Of a stretch of 64,000 nucleotides of DNA, positions 25,063 through 35,511 are shown piece by piece; within the stretch, counting starts at the first letter, position 1, and every line of letters starts with the position of its first letter. The notes beneath the pieces were generated by a model. That model saw only the letters and a program-made list of their open reading frames with translations, was not told where the DNA came from and did no database searches. Both the position numbers and the translations under genes were made by a program. The stretch is from positions 34,872,001-34,936,000 of the forward strand of contig CM051518.1 in assembly GCA_028015205.1 (NCBI GenBank), read 5' to 3'. The DNA is from Mytilisepta virgata. Lineage: Eukaryota; Mollusca; Bivalvia; Mytilida; Mytilidae.

Positions 25063-26219
25063 CCTTCACATACAGATTTTTCTTACGAATCCTTATGTAT
25101 GGAAAAATTTGTGAAAGTACACGGATCCTTACAATTTGGCCACTTTTATGAGCGATTTAAGAGTGGTTACAAGTAATTTTGAGCCATTTTTGTTTTATCA
25201 CGAGTTATTACGATGTATTTACGGCAAAAATTTACGATTTGTTCCAAGTGGCCACCTATAAATACGTGCAAGTAAGGACATTTTACGAGCATTTTATGGA
25301 TTGTTACGAGTATATTATGGAATGTTACGATTCATCTTAACTTTTACATGTAAATTACGACCTGATAACATGTTGTTATGAATAGTTGCAAGTTAGTTAC
25401 GAGTATTTACGAGTCCATATGTTTTTTTGCAAAAAAGTATGCAATTATCTATGTATCATCATTTGACAATTTACTTCAAGCGAGACAATTTTTATACATT
25501 TCCTAAATTGTAAAGTATACATATGTATTCAATAAGTACTCATAACTATATGTAAAGTGCTCATAATAACTCTTAGGGGCCTCGGTGGCCGAGTGGTCTA
25601 GGTAGTTTGTCATGACTACTACTGATCACTGGCCTGTCAACGCTGGGGTTGTGGGTTCGAATCTCACCTGTGGCGGGGTGTGTTCGACTGCGATCTTAAT
25701 TGACAATGATTGCCAATTTTCCTACCGAAAGTCGGTGGTTCTCTCCCGGTACTCCGGCTTCCTCCACCAATTAAAACTGGCCGCTGCGAAATGGCCAAAA
25801 TGTGCTGAAAATGGCGTTAAACCCCAAATAAACAAACATAATAACTCTTAACAATCTGTAACACGATGTGAATGAAATCATAAACATCACTTTAGCACTC
25901 TTAATAATCCGTAAACAAATCGTAAAACAAATTTTACAGATTCTTGCAAGTAGTTTACGGAGGGTTATGTGCTGCTGCAACCAGTTTACGATACTTATAG
26001 ATTTTTACAAGTTATTTATGGAAAATGTCATCTGTCAACAATCGCAAGAAAATTTTTGACCGGTGAAAAAATTCATCTACTTTCACGGATCCACATGAGT
26101 GTCTGCCAGTTGTGACGAGCTATAAACGGGTATGAACAAGTTATGCAGAGATGCTTGCGATTGACTATGTGTTGGCGTTCCATAAGGATTTGTAACAAAA
26201 ATCTGTGTGTGTGAAGAGG
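25063..26219. mobile_element. Inverted-repeat element with TTACGA-rich interior
   Basis: The left end 25063-25097 (ccttcacatacagatttttc...) matches the reverse complement of 26181-26219 with a few substitutions, ending at cataagg/ccttatg. The interior is full of degenerate ttacga/ttacgag words (gattgttacgagtatattat, gaatgttacgattcatctta). No transposase is encoded, so it is non-autonomous. A SINE has inserted in the middle (25576-25836); without it the element is about 880 bp. No unambiguous target duplication was found; a TA is possible. Confidence 0.8.
25562..25850 (+). mobile_element. Full-length tRNA-derived SINE with 14-bp target site duplication
   Basis: The body is 25576-25836, flanked by identical cataataactctta at 25562-25575 and 25837-25850. 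The head is tRNA-like: A box ggccgagtggtctaggtag and B box gggttcgaatctcacctg. A conserved central part (gattgccaattttcctaccg, ggtactccggcttcctccac) follows, then a tail ending ccccaaataaacaaa. It is the best copy of the main SINE family here; others are at 11582, 30591, 41517 and possibly 61895. Confidence 0.93.
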
Positions 26220-27960
26220 GTATAAAAATAACTTTAGACAAGTAAGTTACAGAATTTACTCTTCATTGTTACATCGAGATATCATACCTACTATAATATG
26301 TCTTATAAAACATTTAAACATAAAAGACAAAACTCTGTGTTCTTGTATCACTAAACACATGTACTATCATTAGATCAAGAAGACAAGACAAACATACAAG
26401 ACATAAATTCATAAAAAAATATATTTATGTTGTCTAGTGGGAAAAGTTATTTACTGATCAGCCAATATACTTTAATATCCATTCATTTTTAACAAGGTTT
26501 TCTAACAAAATATGACATATACATGTATCTATAAATATTTGTTCAACATTGTATTGATTTAACAATAGTATTTGAAAATCATGTTCATCAGAACAAATCA
26601 AATTCAATGTCTTCAGTATTATGACATTAAATAAAGCCAATTTGCAAAGGAAAATTCTGTAAACTGAAGATGAAAATATACTCTATAAATACAAAGAATT
26701 CTTTGTTCAAAATGTTTTCATTTACTGAAAAGATTCCATTTCAAGTTAGTGTGGAATCATTTATTTTCAAGGATATCAATTCTGTTGTTTAACATAAATT
26801 TGTTGTTTTGAGAAAACACATTTTGTTGGTACATGTATTAAGATTTTCTATGAAATATGCAATTAATTGATTAGATTCATGATTTTACAAACACAATAAA
26901 AATTGGTATCCAAGGACATATAATGAATCCACACTACACAGATTTCTGTACATTTCTTCTTTAATTTAAAGAGTCTACATTATCAATTCTTAAAAAAATC
27001 CAGAGCGAAAAAAATCATTTTTAAAAAAAATGTCCTTTATTTAGCATCATTCGTAAATGGAAATGAAAAAGTATTAAGACAGATGTTATTTCATGGAGGA
27101 CTGTGTATTTGTTTCACTTCAACTAATTTATAAAAACCTGTAAATTGAATTGAAAAATCACAATCTTATTTTCAAACTTGGATATAATAATTTTGAGTTG
27201 TGAATTTACTATAAACAAATTATAAAATTTCTTTAATAGTATAAGAATCAAAATCAGCCCACTACTTAAGAAAAGTCCTTTTTTGTATACAACAATGAAA
27301 CAGTTGTAATTTTGGAAAAGTTTGTACACTGACATATAATCTTCAATTTCCAGAGATGATTTTCCCAGCCAAGAAAAAAAACAGAAGTAGTGTACCTGAA
27401 GCCATATTGCTATGTATAATAAAGGACCCATTATGGAAAAATCTGAATTGCAAAAAGCAGAAATCCGCTAAAAAAGGGAATAAAATCGTCTCTGAATTTC
27501 ATGACTTACTTGTCATTTTTAGTTTTCATATATTACCTGACCAGATTCAAATACCTTCAACTTTTTAGCAACTTACATGTTCTTTAAAGGTCACAATAAA
27601 TCAAACTTCTAACCGAGGCTAACAATGGTATGAGTTTAACTTAACAAACAATGGAAAAGAATTGCTCAAAGAGATATTTAAATTTTCAACCAAATTTTTA
27701 GCCAAAATAAGGCCTTACCAATTATACCCCTTTGCAAAGTCTACCTTAATAAAGTATACTTTTAGGCTGTCAAGAAGTTTGGCATGATGGTCAATTTGAT
27801 AATTCCATATATTATTAGCAATCAACAAAATAACTAAATAAACATGATATGGCCATCGTCTTGTGAAAAAAACATAATAAATGTTTTTGGAATAACACGG
27901 GGGTTGTACAGGAAGTCATGCTAAGTATATCCTGACTCATTCCTTATTCCTACTAAATAG
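26220..27960. other. Intergenic, no gene seen
   Basis: AT-rich sequence with scattered short frames on both strands. No pair of frames with splice signals and recognisable protein similarity was found. BRMS1L C-terminal exons were looked for here on the minus strand without success. Confidence 0.4.
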
Positions 27961-27965
27961 AAAGT

Positions 27966-28350
27966 TTATATAAGAGACAGAAAAATGAGATACTGTGCGA
28001 CATGTGAAAAAAAAACTTTTTTTACAAAAAACTCAATAACTTGAATCATCACCAAAAGTATACAGATCTTTAGATTAATATAACTAAGAAGTGTGTAAAG
28101 TTTTAAGCAATAATCATAAATCGTTTTTGAGATACAGAACGACATGTGAAAAAAACACATCCCTGTTTTAGTTACAAAGTCCCATAACTCAAAAAGTTTT
28201 AATCTTATTTTCACCAAAAAGTATACAAATCGTTTGACCATCATAAGAAACAACTATGTTAAGTTTCACGAAATTTGAATAAGTTGTTCTCAAGTTACGG
28301 TGCTACATGTTTACGACGGACGCTGGACATTTGTATACCATAATACGTAT
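27966..28350 (+). repeat. Interspersed element with two diverged tandem units
   Basis: Two units of about 145 bp share gacatgtgaaaaaa, ccaaaaagtatacaaatc-type and ataact-type strings. They are followed by tttacgacggacgctggaca, which resembles the GACG-rich right arms of the other array-bearing families nearby. Confidence 0.6.
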
Positions 28351-28424
28351 AATTGTATAAAAACAAATTATATCTTGCAAGTCACTATTTATTATTTTAT
28401 GATGAAACAAGAAAACATGTACAG

Positions 28425-29680
28425 ACAAGAGGCTGTCGAATGACAGCAAACCGGATTTTCCTGCATGGAAATGATGTTTGCAAATCTGGATTCCCAAACA
28501 GGATGAAGTAAAGAAATAATTTTTGTAGGGTTTTGTAGGGTTCAGAAATGGAAAGGCAAAAATCAATCTTGACCTCCTATTTATAGTAAGTGATAAATAT
28601 TGGAATTTTTGAGAGTATATAAGTACACACACGGTGAAAGTGAAAATCGTCAATATCGGAACGGTGAAAGTGGAAATCGTCAATATCGAACTTGACCTCC
28701 ATTTTGTCATCAGTAAAAACATATTAAAATTTGAAAAGCTTTGGCTGAACAGTTCATAAGTTACCACAGGGACACCACTAGGAAAGCCATTTTTCAATCT
28801 TTCAAGAACCATAACTCCTGAATGGTGAAAGTGAAAATCGTCAATTTCGAACTTGACCTCCATTTTGTCATCAGTAACAACATATTAAAATTTGAAAAGC
28901 TTTGGTTGAATAGTTCATAAGTTATCACACGGACACCACTGGAAAAGCCATTTTTCAATCTTTCAAGAACCATAACTCTTGAACGGTGAAAGTGAAAATC
29001 GTCAATATCGAACTTGACCTCCATTTTGTCATCAGTAACAACATATTAAAATTTGAAAAGCTTTGGTTGAACAGTTCATAAGTTATCACACGGACACCAC
29101 TGGGAAAGCCATTTTTCAATCTTTCAAGAACCATAACTCCTGAACGGTGAAAGTGAAAATCGTCAATATCGAACTTGACCTCCATTTTGTCATCAGTAAC
29201 AACATATTTAAATTTGAAAAGCTTTGGTTGAACAGTTCATAAGTTATCACACGGACACCACTGGAAAAGCCATTTTTCAATCTTTCAAGAACCATAACTC
29301 CTGAACGGTGAAAGTGAAAATCGTCAATATCGAACTTGACCTCCATTTTGTCATCAGTAACAACATATTAAAATTTGAAAAGCTTTGGTTGAACAGTTCA
29401 TAAGTTATCACACGGACACCACTGGAAAAGCCATTTTTCAATCTTTCAAGAACCATAACTCTTGAACGGTGAAAGTGAAAATCGTCAATATCGAACTTGA
29501 CCTCCATTTTGTCATCAGTAACAACATATTAAAATTTGAAAAGCTTTGGTTGAACAGTTCATAAGTTATTGCACGGACACTGTTTGGCAGCCGCCCGTCC
29601 GCCCGCCCGTCCGCCCGCCCGCCCGCCCGCCGTACATCACCAATTTAATAACCGATATTTTCCTATGAAAATCCGGTTAA
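28425..29680 (+). mobile_element. Element with six 161-bp tandem units and AACCGGATTTTC ends
   Basis: The phrase cttgacctccattttgtcat recurs at 28691, 28852, 29013, 29174, 29335 and 29496, exactly 161 bp apart. The array starts irregularly near 28630 and ends at a (CCGCCCG)n tract at about 29590-29630. The outer ends, aaaccggattttcc near 28448 and gaaaatccggttaaaa ending at about 29680, are inverted copies of one another. Units are over 95 percent alike by eye, so the array is young or homogenised. No protein is encoded; the periodic open frames on the minus strand are by-products. Confidence 0.9.
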
Positions 29681-30590
29681 AAACCTTTCAATATTCATAG
29701 ACTTAATATTGTTTAACTTACAGCCTACCTATAGAAGAAACCTATTTAAAAAGAACAATTTCTGGAATGAGAGAAAATTAAGGTCAAGGATATTGGCAAG
29801 ACTACAAGTAAACCATAAAATTATATGTTGTACTTCAAACTGTTAACCCACACAAGTTAATAAATCTGATTGTACAAAATATAATATGATCACTGGGTAA
29901 TGAAAATCTGGTAAAAACAAAACACTGAACAACTGTCGCCTTGACAATTACACCTTACAAGAAATCTTCATTTAGATATTGTTCACCTTCGCTAGCCTTT
30001 TACGTAAAACATACAAAATTGACCTATGGTCACCTACCACTCAATGACTTCAACAGTTTTCCCAATTTGAAGCTCTTTTTAGGTAAAAACAAATCCAGCA
30101 CAATATTACACTCAAGTGACTCCCAATTATAAAATTGCTTTTCAGCACTACATTTGTCTGGTATTTGGTATATTAAATTTCATAATTTTTGTAATGTAAA
30201 CAAAATACATGTACAATGTAACTATAGAATTATTTCAGTTGTGCAACATTTTTACTTCTAACTATAATTTAACATAGATGCACCAATCTTGAGAGTACGT
30301 TATTAACAAAATACTGAATAATTTCTTTAAACAACCTTGACTGTTCATCTCTCCTTCATATACACACAATATTTTGTTCAAGTATGTGTGCTACTGCTTG
30401 ATGGAGGCAGCAGTTAATTTTTCCCAGTCATGCACTTTCTATGTCTACTGGTACCTGTTCTGAGAAGAACTTTATCACAGCCATACTGCTTGGAATTCAT
30501 CTGAAGTGAACAGAAAATATATTAATATAGACACATTCAATGAACCAATTGTATACTGCTGATATGCTTACCAGGTAGTTGTAAAAGAGT
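29681..30590. other. Intergenic, no gene seen
   Basis: No supported coding exon. A few acceptor-like sites on the minus strand (for example near 30495) lead into frames that stop within 10-30 codons and show no family similarity. Confidence 0.4.
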
Positions 30591-30875
30591 TTGTTTGTTT
30601 ATTTATTTAGTTGGAGTTTTAACGCCGTTTTCAGCACATTTTGGCCATTTTGCGGCAGCCAGTTTTTATTGGTGAAGGAAGCCGGAGTACCCGGAGAGAA
30701 CCTCCGACCTTCGGTAGGAAAATTGGCAATCCTTGTCAATTAAGATCGGAGTCGAACACACCCATGCCACAGGTGAGATTTGAACTCACAACCCCAGCGT
30801 TGACAGGCTACTGATCATTAGTAGTCATGACGAACTACCTAGACCACTCAGCCACCGAGGCCCTTGTAAAAGAGT
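30579..30875 (-). mobile_element. Full-length tRNA-derived SINE with 12-bp target site duplication
   Basis: The body is 30591-30863 in reverse orientation, flanked by ttgtaaaagagt at 30579-30590 and again at 30864-30875. The reverse complement starts gggcctcggtggctgagtgg and shares the B box and tail of the copy at 25576. Confidence 0.92.
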
Positions 30876-31140
30876 AAAACATTAATAAGCTTCCTATGTT
30901 AAAATTACAGAACAACTATTTTTCTTTAATATGCACATTTTAATACTATTACAGGTTTCTGTACCTTAGGAATTACCTCTACATTTATATTTTAAAAGTT
31001 CAATGGTGACTTGTATAGAATTGAAATAAAGTCTCATTTCGAATTTTCATTTCATTTCATCTTAAGAATTAATATTTTTTTTAAAACCTCAATTATTTTA
31101 GCTGTTAAAATAAATAAAATGCTCCGCTGGGCGCAGCTAG

Positions 31141-32956
31141 ATACGACCGCAGATGTCGAACCCTGAATAGTTGGGGCAATTATGAACACAACATTCAAGC
31201 TTGATACAATACTGAATTTGGATTGTGAATAAATATTTGACACAGCATAGGTTTCTGACACAGAATGAATGTTGTCTAAGAACTTAAAATTTTTTAATTT
31301 ACCTATTCAAACCATATCAGTATTATTTGTTTTTATATATAAATCAGAAATAACCAATTTAAAATTTAAAATTGGGCACACATATCAATTTCTTGCTATT
31401 GCGCAATACTGTGCAATTGAAAATTTCTTCAAATATTTGACACAGAATAACTGAAATCAAAGAACTTAGAATTGGTCATATGATTTGAATTTATATTCAA
31501 TTTTTTGCTTCTTGTGCAATACAATATGCTGTGGAGAATTGCCCCCCCCCCCCAAAAAAAAAAAATAATAATTTACCCCTTTTTTTAGCTTTTGTGCCAT
31601 ACACTATGAAGTTGCACACTGACCCCCCCCCCCTCCCAAAAAAAAAAAAAAAACAATAAAATTTATTGTAACCCCCCCCCTTTTTTTGCTAAAAAAATCT
31701 GAAATTTTCTTTTTAATTTATGAAATATGAAATGAGAAAAAAATTACCCCCTCCCCAATTTCTCATTTACCCCCCCCCCCCCTCTAAATTTTGTTTTCAC
31801 CCCCCCCCCCCCCATTTCTTTATACTTTGCAACCATAACAGCCCATTTAAATACACCATAACATATTAAAATAGAAAATGACATCATAGTCATGAATTTG
31901 TTAATAATAAGGTTTTGATAACAGGGCACACATATCAATTTCTTGCTATTGCACAATACTGTGCAATTGAAAATTTCTTCAAATATTTGACACATAATAG
32001 GTTTCTGACACAGAATAACTGAAATAAAGAACTTAGAATTGGTCATATGATTTGAATTTATATTCAATTTTTTGCTTCTTGTGCAATACAATATGCTGTG
32101 GAGAATTGTCCCCCCCCTCAAAAAAAATAATAATTTACCCCTTTTTTAGCTTTAATTTTGGACCCCGATTTGGACCAACTTGAAAACTGGGCCCATAATA
32201 AAAAAAAATAAGTACATGTTTAGATTCAGCATATCAAAGAACCCCAAGAATTCAATTTTTGTTAAAATCAAACTAAGTTTAATTTTGGACCCTTTGGACC
32301 TTAATGTAGACCAATTTGAAAACGGGACCAAAAATTAAGAATCTAAAAGCACAGTTAGATTCGGCATATCAAAGAATCCCAATAGTTCAATTTTCGATGA
32401 AATCAAACAAAGTTTAATTTTGGACCCTTTTGGCCCCTAATTCCTAAACTGTTTGGACCAAAACTCCAAAAATCAATCCCAACCTTCCTTTTGTGGTCAT
32501 AAACCTTGTGTTTAAATTTCATAGATTTCTATTTACTTATACTAAAGTTATTGTGCAAAAACCAAGAAAAATGCTTATTTGGGCCCTTTTTTAGCCCCTA
32601 CTTCCTAAACTGTTGGGACCAAAACTCCCAAAAACAATCCCAACCTTCCTTTTGTGGTCATAAACCTTGTGTTAAAATTTCATAGATTTCTATTTACTTA
32701 TACTAGAGTTATTGTGCGAAAACCAAGAAAAATGCTTATTGGGCCCTTTTTTGGCCCCTGATTCTTAAACTGTTGGGACCAAAACTCCCAAAATCAATCC
32801 CAACCTTCCTTTTGTGGTCATAAACCTTGTGTTTAAATTTCATAGATTTCTATTAACTTATACTAAAGTTATAGTGCGAAAACCAAATGTCTTCGGACAA
32901 CGACGACGACGCCAACGTCATACCAATATACGACTGCAAAAATTTTGCGGTCGTAT
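31141..32956 (+). mobile_element. Element with ATACGACCGCA ends, poly-C tracts and about 160-bp tandem units
   Basis: The ends are atacgaccgca (31141-31151) and tgcggtcgtat (32946-32956), an 11-bp perfect inverted repeat. The left part contains several C-runs of 9-16 bases (31540-31815), and a segment (acacatatcaatttcttgct) is directly duplicated at about 31376 and 31926. The right part is a tandem array in which tgttgggaccaaaactccc-type strings recur at 32450, 32611 and 32771. It then ends in cggacaacgacgacgacgcc before the right terminus. A truncated opposite-strand relative lies at about 54310-54895. Confidence 0.85.
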
Positions 32957-32957
32957 A

Positions 32958-33716
32958 AAAATGGGTCAAAGACACAAATGGCCGGGTTGCTGGGTGTTTA
33001 TTGTAGTGGTGACAAAGGCATGGCACATTGGCAGTCATGAATATCTATATAGACAAAATCAGACACATTGTATGTTGGTGTACGAGCACAGAGGCAGCCA
33101 TCAATTTAATTAGAAATAGGTGAAGTAAGCACTTGTTTGGAAAAATGGGGAATAATTCCTGAAATAATTCCATAAAGTGAGGTGCACATCTTCAATATAT
33201 ATAGAAAAATTCTATGAAGTTTCAAGGATGTGGGTGAAAAACTGTAGGAGGAGTTGATTTCACAAAATAGGTACCCTCTGTTGAAGATGTCAATGAAAAA
33301 ACGACTAAGTTCCAAAGTTTGGAAAAATGGGAAATAATTCCTGAAATAATTCCATAAAGTGAGGTGCACATCTTCAAAATATATAGAAACATTCTATGAA
33401 GTTTCAAGGGTGTGGGTGAAAAACTGTAGGAGGAGTTGATTTCACAAAATAGGTACCCTCTATTGAAGATGTCAATAAAAAACAACTAAGTTCCAAAGTT
33501 TGGGAAAATGGGAAATAATTCCTGAAATAATTCCATAAAGTGAGATGCACATCTTCAATATATATAGAAACATTCTATGAAGTTTCAAGGGTGTGGGTGA
33601 AAAACTGTAGGAGGAGTTGATTTCACAAAATAGGTACCCATTTTCCCCGACTGCCCGCCCGCCCGACATTCACCATACTATAACCCGGATTTGCACTCTG
33701 TGCAACCCGGCCAAAA
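32958..33716 (+). mobile_element. Element with TGGCCGGGTTGC ends and 181-bp tandem units, copy 1
   Basis: The inverted ends are tggccgggttgc (32979-32990) and gcaacccggcca (33702-33713). The phrase aataattcctgaaataattc recurs at 33151, 33333 and 33514. The array closes with a cccgcccgcccg tract near 33650-33665. It lies directly against the end of the ATACGACCGCA element. Confidence 0.88.
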
Positions 33717-33719
33717 AAA

Positions 33720-34980
33720 ACAAAACGGTGTAGTTTGTATGGTCTTTAAATCATGTGTAAACTGCTAAACAAACATTTCTATTTATAACTTTCGTTTCGA
33801 CTGACATCATTCTGGTCACAGGTAACAACAGTTATATATTACAAAATCTTTTTTTATGAAATGAAACATACATTTATTACCATATATGACAGAATTGTTT
33901 CGTTGGATTTTACCTTAGTTCGTAAGATTACGAACTTGAGCATTTTGAGAATGTCATCGCAAACATACGTGATTATAATCGATGGAAATGTGGAAAATAA
34001 ATGAGATAGATAACTTATTAAATTTTGTAATAACCAAATCACTGTTGGAGATTTACTTGCAAATAGATGTGATAAGAAAATCGATTCAATACAGGTTTCC
34101 AAGGAAGGACTTCCAGACCAAAAAAATGGAATGACGATTACTGTATTCAAGATAACACCCTTAAACTGCAACAACCCAACAAAGGGTTGTCCAATTCATC
34201 TGAAAATTTCATGGCTGGTAGATCTTGACCAGTTGAACATTTTTACCCCGTCAATTTTGCTCTAAATGCTTTGGTTTTTGAGATATAAGCCAAAAACTGC
34301 ATTTTAACCCTATAATCTATTTTTAACCATGGTGGCCATGTTTCTCGACGGACAAGAAAATAAAACACAAAGTTTAATCTAGATACCCAAAGGATCATTC
34401 AGACTAAGTATGGCTGTAATTGGTTCAGTGGTTTCAGAGGAGAAGATCTTTGAAAAAGTTTACAACAAGTTTACACCAAGGGCAAAAGCTCACATGTCCT
34501 TGTAGGTCTAAAAAAAAAGGTAAGCTAAAAAACTGGAAAAAGCTTTAAAGGTCCTTTTTGAGTCTAACAGACAGGAGTTAACAGCAGTAAAACACATATC
34601 TAATATCATTATAAAGTTTGCAAAAGTTTAATTTATAAATCATTGTCACTGTCCTTCAGACAGGCTATTACCTTTCATGTCTAGAAAGAAAAGTAGTACA
34701 TACCATAAAACTATGCAATAAATTCAAAATTCACATTCCAACTTTCTCTTCTGACTTTGTTTTAATGCCTATAATATATATACATAATTTATGTTTTATT
34801 TGTAAAAATGTTGAATACCATAATTTTTTCCCAATAAAAAGGCATATATTATTAGGAAAATTAGATAATCATCAAAAATACAGAATTTTTGCATTTCTGT
34901 CAGAAAATTTGACTTCAATAACATTGGCCTGGGGCTGGACAATGAAACTTAAGAATAGTAAAACTAAATAATAAATCATA
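33720..34980. other. Intergenic with a fragment of the GCTCACCTGG-end family
   Basis: About 34160-34520 matches the interior and right arm of the family at 53749-55015 (aaatttcatggctggtagat, ggtggccatgtttctcgacg, aaaagctcacatgtccttg, and gtaagctaaaaa at the end). The remainder is AT-rich, and no exon is supported. Confidence 0.55.
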
Positions 34981-35511
34981 CTTGTCATATTTTTGGTTTT
35001 AGGATTTCATCTATTTTGTATATTAAAATAGGTGTTTTAATGTTAAAGACAAAAATAGTTGCAAACTTCAAAGGACCACCCATGTTGCAACATTTTATCT
35101 GGATCTTGCTCTTGTATTGGAGCACCTCACCAATGACTTTTAAATGTTCTACGTTTATTGTCTTCATCATCTTGTTAGAATATTGACAAGTATAACCTAT
35201 AAATATCTTATAATTGGATTTGTTTTCTAAAAATTTACTTCATTTAAATACTTCAAATTTAGTCCTCTCATACTGAACTTGTTTAGGATTTTCTTGTTAA
35301 AAGTAATATTTATATTACCATATATTAAGCAATTAAATGTTTACTCCATGTTCATTGCACTCATCTGACTAAACATTCAACTTTCTAAATAAACAAGTTT
35401 TCACTATGATTTATATGCAGAATTTAAATGAACTATTGTTCTGTTGATCCTCATTCAACAGAATCATGTAAATCTAGAGTTTTAGTAACCAAAATGATTT
35501 AGCAGACTTAC

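Noticed and set aside
28303..29507. A series of overlapping 76-codon minus-strand frames with nearly identical protein sequence
   Set aside because: They are the same frame read from each 161-bp repeat unit; 161 is not a multiple of three, there is no splice or start context, and the source is a non-coding array.
28630..29590. CRISPR-like regular repeats
   Set aside because: The units are 161 bp and contiguous, with no unique spacers, in a eukaryotic genome.
30420..30510. Possible last BRMS1L exon (minus-strand acceptor followed by DEFQAVWL then stop)
   Set aside because: Only eight residues, and the resemblance to the family C-terminus is too weak to separate from chance.
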